A stretch of DNA of 64,000 nt, from the NCBI GenBank assembly GCA_936440205.1, contig OW387143.1, positions 32,624,949 to 32,688,948 of the forward strand, written 5' to 3'. The notes below the pieces were generated by a model. It was not told where the DNA came from and ran no database searches. It worked only from the letters and a program-made list of their open reading frames with translations. Each line of letters begins with the position of its first letter. Positions within the stretch are counted from its first letter, which is position 1. The DNA comes from Lepidonotus clava. Lineage: Eukaryota > Annelida > Polychaeta > Phyllodocida > Polynoidae. Position numbers and translations under genes: made by a program. Of this stretch, positions 35,047-47,420 are shown piece by piece.

Positions 35047-35684
35047 CACTGAAAACACAGAGTTGTCAAAAGTGGTGCCAAAAACGACAACCCAGGGTTG
35101 TCACAGGCTGTGTCTGTGTCTGTTAGAAAAAAATTCTCATTTATGAATATTTTCATGTTGTAGATATCATAGTCATTATAATGGCATCCTATTATGTTAT
35201 TACTAGTTATTAGGTGTGGCCATTACACATAGGAGGCCTATGAGTTGTATGGTTTTGACACCATTCACTTACAACACTGGGTTGATATAGACAGAGGCCA
35301 TGACAACCCTGGGCTGTCACTTTAGGCACCATTCACCTACAACCCTAGGGTAGTCAGGCAGGACTTTTGACTTCTCATTTTCTTCTGTGACTACCCTATG
35401 ACAACCCATTCTTCATTTTTGCTTCTCTGACGACCTTTTTGGCCTAAAGTAGTCGGGAGAAAATTACTACCTTTGGGTTGTCATCCAGCCTCAAAATTCA
35501 CAATGACAACCCTCTGACCACCCCAAAGTTGTCAAAGGATTGTCACAAGGTAGTCACACAGCATTGATAGCCTGAAATGAGCCCATGTGATGACCCAAAA
35601 GTCACATATGAGAGGCCAAAAGTGACCTGTGACAACCCTTTGACAACCTTGCAGTGGCTCTCTGACGACTTTGTGTTTTCAGTG
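35047..35684. mobile_element. CACTA-like non-autonomous transposon with dense subterminal repeats (638 bp)
   Basis: The left end CACTGAAAACACAGAGTTGT and the complement of the right end (CACTGAAAACACAAAGTCGT) form about 22-bp inverted repeats. AG flanks both sides (35045-35046 and 35685-35686), a possible 2-bp duplication. The interior is packed with TGACAACCC / GGGTTGTCA and related GTAGTCA, GTTGTCA words in both orientations. A CACTG terminus, a 2-3-bp target and many subterminal repeats are the known habit of CMC/EnSpm elements. No transposase is encoded. Confidence 0.75.
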
Positions 35685-35686
35685 AG

Positions 35687-38391
35687 GGGGAACTATCTGG
35701 GGTATGTTTATACAGGACCATCTCCTCTCCCCTTAGACCGGCTGGCCACCCTTCATGTCCATCACCTATCTCAACGTATACTTCCCAGTTTGTTTGTTTC
35801 TATTTCTACTGTCGTGTCAGGGTTGAATCCAGGATAATGGGAAATAAAGGTTCGCTTGTGTGCGATAGTAGTGAAGGTTTGCTTGTGCATGTGCATGGAA
35901 GATGAAAGTACCTCTCCTTTTGCAATTTTGGAACCTACTACAGATTCCTTTCCTTGCGTCTATCTTTCCCCTTGGATCCTTACCGTGTGACATTCAGACA
36001 GACAGATCAATAACGAAAGCGATCTGATTGTGCCTACCCCAGGAAAGTGTTCATATTAAGAATAACCTCGTTGCTTTTCCTCAGACTCATGATGGGCAAA
36101 AGGGAGAAAAGTAAGCATAATTAATAAGTGAGCATAATCAATAAATATTATGACCTATATTGATCCGTATTGGAACATTTTACTGTAATACACAGACCCC
36201 TCATTTAAGGACAGAAACAATATATCACGGTACTGTCGGCGTTCTAACCTCTCACTTTCAGTAAATATAGGCTGGCGGTATGTTTTATGCGCCTGGGGTA
36301 CAGAGGGAGTGGCAGGGGCATGTCATCTTTTTAACCGGGTGTTTTTAGTACTTACGACTTTTCCATCCGTCTTATATTCAGCTATTAGCTGCTACATAAT
36401 GGGAACAGGGAGCAATTGCCAGATAGCATCCCACCGGGGCTGAGGGTCAGTAATAGGCTTTCAAGTACCTCTGGTGAATTAAGTAATTGCATTATTAACA
36501 CGAGTGACACACACCATTGATCTAAGCTTAATGTTCCGTGTTGTTTCTTTCGAGGATTCTACGAAAGAGGGGATGGGAGGGTAATACATTTTTAAAGTGT
36601 GTATGCTCCCTTACAGACCCAATGCATAGCCCAAAGTGGAGATTAGGATCTGAATCCGTTTGAAATGTTCTAAGATACTTGAAGGTTCTAGCTTGCAATT
36701 GATGATATGTAGGCCTAGACATGGTCATTTCGCACATGAGCTGAGCTATGTTTTCACGTACTCATAAACGAAGTATATCCAAAGAATAGGAAAGTTTTAA
36801 TCTAGGTAGGATAAGTGATACAATTCATTGCTTAGTGCATACAACCATGTAACTGGAAAAAAAAGTGTCGTACATGAACAAATGAGGAGGGCTCTAGTAA
36901 CAGCATCAGGCGAGTTTTGAAGAGCTTTGTGATCTTTCTGAAAACTAAACATTTTGGAACATTTTGGGAGGCAGCACTGTAACGATTGGATGTGTCGAAA
37001 AAACAGGAAATCCAATTTAATCCCCTGCTGCGAATCATATATCTTCACTTCAAAGAGGTATAGACATGCATCATTATAATATTAGCATTGCATGTAAGTA
37101 AATTCTGCCTCAGATATAATGTCTACACCTGTGAAAGTCTATCGGCTGTAATTCTCAAGGACATCATCGGACAATGGAATATAGGCTTAATATCTGATGA
37201 GGTATTGTCCTAACAGGTATCTATCAGTTTTTTAATAAGAAGTTGATAGCCGTGGGTTTCGAGACGAATGCGCAAAGTGTAATAGAGCGGGCTATAACAC
37301 ACTATATAGTCCTGATCGTGCAAGACATCCTAGTAGCGAGCAGGGCGGGTTATATTACAATATATTTATACCAGAAGCAGATATAGTTAGCAGGTTAGGT
37401 TAGTAGCAGGCTATACCAGCACACACCCGTCTGCGTGCAGGCTTAGCTCACACTCAGAGCAGGTACGTTTGGTAGGTGTTTCCTGTGTCCCATTTATATA
37501 CCGCCAGACAAGTATGTAAATGTTTCTTGCTAAAATAATTGAACGATCTCAATTTGATAATCATAATGTGATAAACATGGAAGAGTGTTAGATCAGAGCA
37601 CTCATCCTCTAATTCAAAAGTCTTGGGTTTCATTGCCAGGATTGGTTTTGTACTCCGGTTATGGATTACGATGAGATATATTACAGGCATCTTGATCTTG
37701 GAGTGGTACACAACTTACCAAAGGCTGTAAGATTCTGTTCTGTGTATGCAAAAACATCCCTATTCCTATTCAGATTAATAAGAACAGTGGTTGACCCCTG
37801 GTCTTTCAGCTCAACAATGAATGGCAGTAAACTTACCCAGGACTGTGTGGTAGGCCGGCTAAGCAGAACAAAGGTTAACTGGTAAAACATAAAAAAAAAA
37901 AAAATCTATTCTGTGGTATCTAAACTATACTCCTGTGGGCCAAAATGAATATCAGTACCTGACAGTATAATTAACATAATCGCTGATCAGGGTTTATGTC
38001 AGTTACTTCTTGAATCTCGGTCAGGACATGTACAAAGGCATCATTCCCAATCATAGAAAGGTGAAAGGTCAAATTCGATACATGGCTCCAATAAAACGTT
38101 TACATAAGGGGCTCTATAAGAGTATAAGAAATAGACATCAGGATTTTGGTAGAATACATAAACCATAATATCATCATAACTGCATGCAGGAAATCAGTGT
38201 GGATCTGTACATCTGTGTGCCAAAAACCGAGAGCATAAAAGATGTGATGCATACGTACGTCATAGCGCAAAGTAAAAACGAGTGAAAAGATAAATGACGA
38301 AAAATAATAATAAAAAAAAACAGCGCGCACCCACCGCCTGTTTCCTGACAGGTGGAGTAGTGGCTCCCTCGTGCGGCGCACGCGAGAAACA
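35687..38391. other. Non-coding DNA, no recognisable gene
   Basis: Mixed AT-rich sequence with an A14 run at about 37891. Several overlapping frames at 36528-37048, 37454-37890 and 38100-38408 lack recognisable domains. Confidence 0.5.
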
Positions 38392-38428
38392 TGCTGACTC
38401 AGCACCACGTGAGGGCGGCCATCTTGGG
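38392..38428. promoter_or_regulatory. Compact promoter-like module: T-MARE, E-box, YY1
   Basis: A perfect Maf recognition element TGCTGACTCAGCA (38392-38404) abuts CACGTG (38406-38411), followed by GGCGGCCATCTTGGG (38414-38428), which on the minus strand reads CCCAAGATGGCCGCC, an optimal YY1 site. YY1 sites of this form often sit at transcription starts. No exon could be confirmed on either strand. Confidence 0.45.
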
Positions 38429-38633
38429 CCTTGGTTGTGTCTATAGGCCGAGTGTCAATATTGTGGCTCTGGTGATCAGAGTCGGAGCAGTGCCTACTGT
38501 TTTAAGACCTGGGAGGGACAAGGGTGATGTTATTTGTTTTGGAGCAATAATTAGAACTTTTTCAAAGCCATTCGTCAGAAAATCAATATTACAATCTTGC
38601 TGATTTCTGTTTTAAAATTTATTGATATTAATT

Positions 38634-38821
38634 TTAGGAATTGGATCACATGTTATCAATGAAGTATTGGAGATTTAACTATTGGTGAATATGGAACTAC
38701 TAGTAAGTGATAACAAAATTAAGATATTTAGGAATTGTTCACATGTTTTCAATGAAGTATTGGAGATTCAACTATTGGTGAATAGGGAACTACTAGTAAT
38801 TGATAACAAAACTAAGATAGT
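38634..38821 (+). repeat. 94-bp tandem duplication
   Basis: Two adjacent units start TTAGGAATTG at 38634 and 38728 and share CAATGAAGTATTGGAGATT and GAACTACTAGTAA with few differences. Confidence 0.9.
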
Positions 38822-41504
38822 TCTAAAAACGAGTCTTGAATTTAGAAATTTTGAATATATGGAGCAAGAGCTAGCCTTTCCATTTAAAGTTGTACACTTC
38901 AGCAAATCATTTTCCTGTATATGGAAAATTAGACATGTTTCAGACCTTTACAAAGGCAGCCACCCTGAAACATTTGGCTCTGAAACACTTTATAGACCCA
39001 GATACACCAGAACCTTCCCATAAAAAAGTTCTCTTATACTGGCAGACGGAAGGGAAAAGAAATTCCCTAACCCCACCTGGCTGAAAACATGATTCCCGCA
39101 GTCGTGAGATTATTTGAAATGTTTCAAGGGCACACCATGCCTTACTCATTAAACCCGGCGGGAACCTGGCTGTGAATTGTCCAAACAAATATTAGACTTC
39201 CTCTACACCCCCTCAGCAACCAACTTAAACCTAGAAAAAATACATGTATGTAAAGAAACTCGTCGCCGAGGAAACTTCACCTGGGGTCTGCTTTCTATTA
39301 CTGGCGAGTCCAACCTTTCAGCTTCTTATTTTCTGCCGCTGCAATTTTTTGAAAGGTTGCACCCATGTGTAGGTGTTAGGTTATTTCAAAATCAGGGAGG
39401 TAGTCTAGTCTGGCTGTAAAGAAATTAGGTCAGCAGACTTCTAGTGCAAGGAGCCCTAGCGTCTGAGGGGGTGGTGGAGACGGACTTTTTTCTTTGGGTA
39501 AGGGAGGGTATGTTAGGGATTGAAATGTTAATGAAATAATGTTTCCTGAATCTAGCAGATAATGCAAATGACAATGAGACAGGGATAGTTTAATGACTAA
39601 AATATCATACAAAAAGAATGATTTCCCCAGTATTCTTCACAATACTATGGAGACGTCTGCCTATCCGTTCAAGACCAAGACTATTATGTTATCATTAGTG
39701 TTCCGGTCAGATATCATTAGATACCTGAACTATTTCATCATTACTCAGTGAGCAGGTAATGTTGAGCATTAAGAAACCCACAGCTGCCCTTTCAGTAAGA
39801 ACATTTTATCATACTTCTTTCTTTTTATAAAGTGTGCTTTAGTTTCTCTTTTTTGTTTTTATAGAAAAGAATGATTAATAACTGAAGAAATTCCTACATT
39901 GACACATGTCGCCCCAAGATTGCAGTGGTGGCAGCGGTGCTTAAAAAAAAGAAAAAAAAGAAAAAAGCAACCACAAGCCAGGTATACAGGTCCTGAGGGG
40001 GGCACTCATAAGACCGACGGGCAGGGTGATAAAGGTGGCATCACGTTGTCGGGAATAGCTCACCCCATGAGTTACTCGCTGTGGGAGTGTGAGCAGGTTA
40101 TGAGCAGTAGAAGGAGCTGCTCATGGGCCTCACACCTGTGTCTACCTGTAGGGCTCCTACCTGGCCCATACACCTGGGGAAGTTAGGGGGGGGGGGTACT
40201 TTGTGACATCCTTACTCACCATGATGTGATCTGTTTGTATTCAATGTTGGTCGTTCTTAATGTATGTTATTTTGCAAGAGTGGATCCAGTAAGGGGAGGG
40301 GAGGGGTCTGGAGGTCCTCCTTCCCCCGGCCCCCTTTTGGTGGGAGTCACAAATACACAAAGAGGAAAGAACGTTTGAAGTCCTATCATCGCCGTTATTT
40401 TTTTATCTCAATAGGAATGAACTTCTACTAAAACGTTTGAAAGGTCGTTTTGCCAGTATACCTCATTCCTCCGATACTTTACCATGCTTAATGGTTAGGA
40501 ACTCTATAGTCATATCAGAATCCACACATTATGAGAAAAACGCTTTATATCAAACCACAGGGCCTACAAATGGCACCTTGGGCTGTTTATGATAATGATA
40601 TACTGTTTGCACAGACATGGTTAAACTGCAAAACACATAGAAATAGTAGATCAGGTACTTTGTTTGGCTACCATGCATGCATATGCACATACTGTTAAGG
40701 ATGAACATATCTGCAATGTGCAATCTGATCCAGAAAAGACAGTTACCGGCCTGTTTACTGTCATAAGACATGTCAGTGTAGGCCTACTAGTATAGCAAGC
40801 AGAGCCGGTTTCTGATCTCTGTTGAGGTGGAAGGAGGGAGTACTCCCCTCTCTCCAGGGTTGTTACCTGGGACTTACCTGTGCCTCAGGTGAGCAGCTCA
40901 CACCACTACCCCTTCCTACAGGTACATCTTAAAATTGGATGTTTCTAATTTTTGTTTTTATACGGGGTCAGGGTTAGCCCCTCCCCCCTAGAACACTGGC
41001 TCTGGATCCACCCCTGGTATATGTTATGATATGATACATCATACAATAATGGCGAATAGCAGGGTTGCAGTTAGCAACCGGTTTTACAGTGTAAATAGGA
41101 GGCTGATATTATATAAGGCCTAGAGATTCACGGTGTCAATTTAAGCTAAGATATTTGGTTTAAATTTACAATGGACCTTCGTTTCACTTCATATAAGCTA
41201 GGTTTTCCAATGAACTCTCAATTACATATTGTAAATCGATTGCAAATTGATATGAGCTTAGCAGGCATGTATGCACACACTGTTGATTATCTCTCTCAAA
41301 TTAAAGGTATAAAATAAATATTTAGTATATACGTGAAATGCAGTAGAGCTTCTACCATAAGATGGCCCCTCTCTCACCTGCTAGCATCTAAACTAGGGTA
41401 CACTAGACCTGCTTTCCTCCTCCCTCGTCCCCTATTCAGGTCAAACCCCTGCCGTTTGAACACCTATTTCCATCACCCATCTCTCTTCAGCCTCGTTGCC
41501 CTGA
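38822..41504. other. Non-coding DNA with small C/G-rich patches
   Basis: C/G-rich patches near 39980-40190 and 40830-40920 carry GAGCTGCTC motifs (40114, 40891) and E-box words. No recognisable gene or RNA. Confidence 0.5.
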
Positions 41505-41639
41505 ACTGACATGGCGGCCGCCGTACGGGCGTGACGTCATACTCACGCGAGATTGAACATGGCCGCCGAGACTAGCCTGGATGTGGCAGCATGTAGGCGT
41601 GAAGTTGAGGGATAGTATTTTGAAAATGGGTGTTGGTCT
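41505..41639 (+). promoter_or_regulatory. Candidate promoter and transcription start: YY1 sites and CRE
   Basis: GACATGGCGGCCGCC (about 41509-41523), CRE TGACGTCA (41532-41539) and GAACATGGCCGCCGAG (about 41555-41570) lie within 65 bases of CpG-rich DNA. The second ATG opens a short frame MAAETSLDVAACRREVEG ending in TAG, in a good start context; it could be an upstream ORF or the start of a spliced coding exon, but no convincing donor was found. Confidence 0.35.
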
Positions 41640-42493
41640 TGGCAACATCAATTTCCAAGTTTGGCTTCGTAAATGTTAGTTTGTTCATCTTTCCTGAAAG
41701 TTCAATTAGAATAGTTAATCTTTGTTTGCCTTATGCAATGCAAAACAACTCTATTAGGAAGTGACCTTAACTTGTCATCAAAAAGTGGACAGTTGAAGAG
41801 GTTAGGTGCGTAAATGTACAAAATATATAGGTAAAAAGAAAATAAGTCGATCCATTGAAAAACAGCTACATATAGTGAAAACAACAGCTGTTCTTCCCCA
41901 GACCCAGACAGAGTTCTCCAGCAGAAGTCTCTCTGACTAAAAACACTGGGCAGTACCCTGCGACCCACTCTGACATCATAGAGGAACCTCTGGTGGTGAT
42001 GGACATATCTAGGTATGGTTGGCAGGGACAGGTGGGGAAGATTTCACGGTCTATAGCCCACAGACAAACTTACCTTTCCAAGCAGGCTCAGGTGGCGAGC
42101 TGTAACTTAACTGGCCAATCCAATTTTGGAGGAAATTGAAAATGCGTCCCACAAATAAAACCACTTAAATGTGAAAGCAATCCATGCCCTTGTCAGTCTG
42201 GCTGAACTGGAAAAGCATTTGTCTTACAGAATCAGATTGATGTTGGGGATGTTTTGTTTGTGGAATCATGTCCATGGGTGGCAGAGTATAGATGTAATGG
42301 ATGGCGAGGGTGGGCTGTTACATGCTTAATGGAATCCAGCTCGACCCGTTGATGAATGTAAGGCAAAGGTTGTCTGGATCGCTGGGAACGTTTGAACAAG
42401 GAATGGTGTGAGGCTATGGCAAACAAACAGATTGGACACTGAGGGACTTTGGAGGAGGGAAAAGGGATGGTAGCATGCACACCTTTATGTTGT

Positions 42494-43049
42494 GGCACGT
42501 GTAGAGCATGCCTGTGACATATACATAGTCCATAGCCTTTGACGTATTGGAAACCCATGGCCGTACTCTAAAGAAATATCAAATTTAATTTGATATACAT
42601 TATCAAAAGAGTTGAAATGTTGAAATGGCTATTGAAGACCTCAATATCCATAGAGGTCATGTTGGAACTGTCAGATACTTACGAACCTTTGATCTGTACC
42701 CAGATGACATGACGTTTTACCTAGGATTAAATGGCACGTGTAGAAGATCATGCCTGTAACATATACATAGCCCATACTCTTTGATGTATAGGAAACCCAT
42801 GGACGTACTCGGTGTATTTTTGGTAATAATTGTCTCAATGTGTGATAAAACCTGGAAACTGGATGATTTAAAAAAACGTGTTCTGATTTAATCATTCTTT
42901 TTCTGTTCATAAATTTGATTTGATATACAATATCAAAAGAGTTGAAGTGGCTAGGGGATACCTCAATATCCAAAGAGAACATGGTGGAACTGTCAGATAT
43001 TTACGAACCTTTGATCTGTTCCCAGATGACATGACTTTTTATCTAAATG
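42494..43049 (+). repeat. Imperfect tandem duplication, two units of about 240-315 bp
   Basis: Unit 1 (42494-42732) and unit 2 (42733-43049) both begin GGCACGTGTAGA and share ACATATACATAG, TATCAAAAGAGTTGAA, ACCTCAATATCCA and CAGATGACATGAC in the same order. Unit 2 has extra sequence in its middle. The coding frames across it do not agree between the units, so it is not a coding repeat. Confidence 0.85.
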
Positions 43050-43442
43050 GGCTGGATGCCATATCGGTACAAACTATTTTTAATTGATTCGCCATGATTC
43101 CATGGCCACTTTCCATCATTCAAGGAACAATAATTATGTAAATAGAATTATGCGTACAATTATGGCATAAGAAACTAGCGTTCATTTTACATACTAACAA
43201 TGTAATATGCGTCCCAGAACTTTGTGTCATGAATAAAGACCAAATATGAAAGGCTGTGCATAACGTTTTGTTTGACAGTTGTATCGTGTGTATGATCTTT
43301 GAAATTATGTCAATAATTGCAATGATAAATAGACAATTAATTCCAACTAATTTGTTTTCTCACAGATCAAGATACCAAAGAACGCACGCCACTCTCCACG
43401 GTCACACATATTCGAGCTGGTCTAACGGCCCCCTGACAACAG

Positions 43443-43483
43443 TGACGTCATCACACCACCACTATGACGTCACCGTGACGTCA
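43443..43483 (+). promoter_or_regulatory. Three palindromic CREs in 41 bases
   Basis: TGACGTCA occurs at 43443-43450, 43465-43472 and 43476-43483. The last two are 11 bases apart, about one helical turn. CREB/ATF binding to the 8-mer is established; promoter function here is inferred. Confidence 0.5.
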
Positions 43484-46400
43484 CCTTAGGGCTCCATGAG
43501 GGTGACAGTCATACAGAGATCAGGGGACCCCCAATCATTCCACGCGCATACACGGAGAGTCATCAAGCTAAATTATTGAGATCATCACCAGGATTTCAGA
43601 TGAACTATTAAATAGGGTAAAAGTACCTTATACTCATAAAAGGTCATGTTATGAAGAAGCAATTGAATGCAATACCATGCAGTGGTGGTACAGAAACTAA
43701 TGACATTTTTCATGGCCACTTTTCTTGTATTTATTTTGCCGTTTCTTTTCAAATTGAAGGACCACTGGTGAATTTAATTTGTGGACATATGTACGGTGTA
43801 CATCTTAGTTCAATCTTACAATACAGTTTAGGTGCAAAATATACCACAAAGTAGGAATCTGCATGAAGGTATGGTTACTATGGCAAAGCTGAATCATTTC
43901 TATTTTGAATTTCGAACGCTGGTTCCGTCCATTTGAAGTGTATATGGAGTTTTTGTGTTCTTTGACTGTAAGATAGTGTACTTTTAGGTTACACTGTCCT
44001 GTGTTACAACCAATAGGTATTCCCCATGTTGATGTTTACTATTTATTCACTTATTATGTATTGTTCCTATTCCTTTGACTGTGGGAAGGTGAGTGCAGGT
44101 TGAGTGTTATGCATGTCTCACAGCACACTGCCTATTTATTGCACACAGGAGTTACATATATCCCGAGTCACATAGAATGTATTTTTTCTGTCAAGTTAGA
44201 ACAATAAGTATGATGGAGGCAATTTAGTTATCTTATCCGAGTACTCTTCAGAACCATACCTTTCTAGTTTTAGAATTCAACGAGGTGATCGTTTGAATGT
44301 AAATTAAAATTTTCAAACAAAAACCAGAAATGAGAAAAATGTATACTATACTTGGTTTTTTTTCCCGTATGCCGTTTACACAGTGCCCTTTTACTCTGAT
44401 TTAATTTCAGGTTTTCTTTCGTAAGGTAAGTATTAATTGACGTTTGGTAAGAAAGGGCACACACTAGTACGGGTGGATTTATAACTGTTGCATTAAGCCC
44501 CATACCCAATAGACAATTCTGGTCAAGTCAGTTGCATAATTTTCGCTAAAACTGGCACACTCTAGCAGAAGAATCAGCTGATCTTGGCACTAATGCCATG
44601 AACCATGTACATTTTAATATTGCCTATTGGTTGGTGATCTGATTTGGTACAAAGATCGGCGAATTATCATGGTATAATCAAAACATTCAAAATCAACATG
44701 GTCAAAATCGTCTACTGGGTATGAGACTAATCATCAGTGGTAATTGGAAACCATACAGTCCTAATCAAGACTTAAATACTTAACTGTATAGGTATGTGAA
44801 AATCATTATTTGACCATGCTTTTGAAAAGATTTGGCCGGGATAGGACAACTCTTAATCATTTTAAGTGTTTTCACCAGAGGTACATTACATTAGTCTACA
44901 ATACGAACAGAACTATTTTAGCAAAGTATATGCCCAAGTCATACCCATAGGTGTACTGTTACCTCACTCCATTTATAGGATTCTCACTAAATTCAATAAG
45001 TAAACAGTTGGGGTGTGCAGTTGAATGGCAGACCTGTTTGAAACATGTGATTTATGTATTCTGATGTCTGTAGAATGTAGAATGAAACCACTTCCTTTAT
45101 AGATTTGACCTGAAGGGAACTGTGATAATGTTAAGTGGAGAAATGGTAGGAGTAGAATGTTATCCATAACTTAATTCCTCACTTAAATGTTTACTAAGTT
45201 ATCCTTTGTATTGGTTGATGTTTAATTATGTCAGTACTGATATTGATAGCAACGTATCCTGTAAATCAGAAGAGTAGTGTTGTCATATTTATTTATCTGT
45301 AATATATCCTAGACTATTTTAGTAGGTTTATCCCAAACTAAGAGTGACATTCAACATGTATACTCAATATCTTTTGAATGTTGAATGAGTGTTTTGTTTC
45401 AAAACAGAAAAATAGATTTGCTGTTTTTGAAGAACTTTCAATCTATCAGTGGCAATTTATATTCTTTTCTGTGATTTGAAATCCCTTTTATACCCTTGAG
45501 AAATAAATGAACTATCACTTAAATTGGTGTGATTCCGAGGATGTGTGTTTCAGTAAAAATCCTATAACAACTACTAATTTCTGATCTTTAACTGCAATTC
45601 CAGTATTCAATAGAAGTATCAATAGAATTTCTTGTGCATGATTCCTTTTGGTAACCGGTATATTCCAACTTACTGTTTCAGCTGTTAACTGTTTAAAAAA
45701 ACAAATCTGTAATGAACTGGACTATAAATGAAATACAAATCATGTTTAGAATAAGATACTTCATATTCTCAACTAGAATCTAGATGTTGGAGGTAAGAAT
45801 CTCAGATAAATGTAAGGTGATTGGTTGTTGTATGATTGTACCCACTGTTTTTGTGGTGGAAATGTTTTGAACTAAATTCTAATGTACCCCAAGATCATCT
45901 GGACGTACGTTGACGAATTCCGTCCACCAGTGACTTCTTATTGATAAGGTTTACCACTGTTTTTCATTACTTTCATGTTTTGATAGACATGCATCTGTAT
46001 TTCATTGACTTCCACCATACAAAATCACTGTCTTTCATAATTTATTGTGTCATTCAGATTTGTTCGTAGTGTTATTACACCATTGGACCTGTGTCTCCAA
46101 ATGTATGGTGATAATGCAGAGGTTATTATGTGTTGTTAATGCTCGTTGCAAATTATCATTTATATTTATGGAATCTGTAGATAATACACATAGAAAAATT
46201 AGGCTTTGTAAATGTAGGCGAAGGGATATTTACCATTCTAGGTTGAAATACGACCAGTACTTAAGATATATGTAAATATAATTGGTTTGGTATTCGAGAC
46301 AATTATGGGAGTTGAACTAGGGTTCTTGGTGCAGTGGCAAATACCGTGGAAAACAGTTTAGGTTAGGGTACCGCAACGATGCATATTCATGATTGGTTCA

Positions 46401-47024
46401 AAACCAAAGTTGTACCATATAACATCTTTGTCTTTGTGTGTAACGTTGTTTTATTATATTTATTTGATTTATCAAATCAGTTGTAAGTCATGTTTAGCAT
46501 ATCATAATTGTGACAGATAGGGGACATATTTATTCATTCATAACTGTGTTCTGGTTTCACTTTCAAACACGCGCATAGTTATCTTTGCACTCTGAAGATA
46601 TAAAGTGACATGATCACTTCTTTCTAAAGACATCTTAAAATAATTTCACAATAACCATAATTATCACTTTCGCTCTTGTTATGGTCATATCATAGTAATT
46701 CCACTCCATTGATGAAGTTTCTGCCGTCAGGTTTTCGACGGTGGAGATAAGCCTTATCTGTCAATATTATCTTTAAGCTGTCAGTAATCTGTAAACACAA
46801 GAGTGCTCTTTCATTTAGGAGCTAGTTTTTGTGAATCAAATACAAATACGTGTTCCCTAGGCGCATACATGGTTTACCCTGGATGAAAAAGAAGAAGATT
46901 TTGAGGTTTACTACAACTGTATTCTGTATAAAAGTGAAGATATAATCACAAATGAGAGTTACGTGTGTTAACCCTTCCCAGACACCGCCCTGTTCTGCAC
47001 ATTGGTTCCCTGTCAGGGGTAGTC
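43484..47024. other. AT-rich non-coding DNA
   Basis: Contains the MITE at 44501-44723. No other repeat, gene or RNA was recognised. Small frames such as 43651-43854 and 46045-46275 have no recognisable domain. Confidence 0.5.
44501..44723. mobile_element. Short MITE-like element, family C (223 bp)
   Basis: The left end CATACCCAATAGACAATTCT and the complement of the right end (CATACCCAGTAGACGATTTT) pair over about 21 bases with three mismatches. No target duplication or coding frame is visible, so the exact ends and the superfamily are uncertain. Confidence 0.6.
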
Positions 47025-47080
47025 GACCTTTCACGACCTTTCCTGGCCTTTTTACGGCCTTTCTGACCTTGACTGACCTT
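47025..47080 (-). promoter_or_regulatory. Helically phased array of AAGGTC / AAGGCC half-sites
   Basis: RRCCTT words start at 47025, 47035, 47045, 47056, 47065 and 47075, about 10 bases apart, so all face one side of the helix. On the minus strand four read AAGGTC, the nuclear-receptor half-site core, and two read AAGGCC. It may be a decayed 10-bp minisatellite or a receptor-binding array. Confidence 0.4.
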
Positions 47081-47374
47081 TGGTTATGCCTGGCAATATT
47101 GACACATCAGTTATTGTTTGATTTTGAAAGGTTTTGTGAAGTCTTATCCTTTCACAGGAATTGATTCGAAATGTTTTCTGTATCTTGAAGGACAATGAAA
47201 AAGAACTTCTCATGTATTAAAAGACGTGTGTTAAGTATATCACAGTTGGTTTTAAAAGGCCTGCCGCCAAATAGCCTATGTTCTTCATGTTCCAGGCCTT
47301 AAATATGCAATTGCAATTAGAGATATCTGGGTAACAAATATCGATTGTTATGTAAGGTAAATGATGGTTATATC

Positions 47375-47420
47375 AGGTCAAGGTTGTCCATTAAAGGTCA
47401 AGGCAGCCAATGAAAGGTCA
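47375..47420 (+). promoter_or_regulatory. Three AGGTCA half-sites at exact 20-bp spacing
   Basis: AGGTCA occurs at 47375, 47395 and 47415, each followed by A. The first two units also share sequence between (AAGG..G.CCA), showing a 20-bp tandem repeat. AGGTCA is the established nuclear-receptor half-site. Confidence 0.4.

Noticed and set aside
37888-37904. A-rich run as a possible retrotransposed tail
   Set aside because: No upstream poly(A) signal, coding remnant or target duplication was seen, so it is treated as a simple A run.
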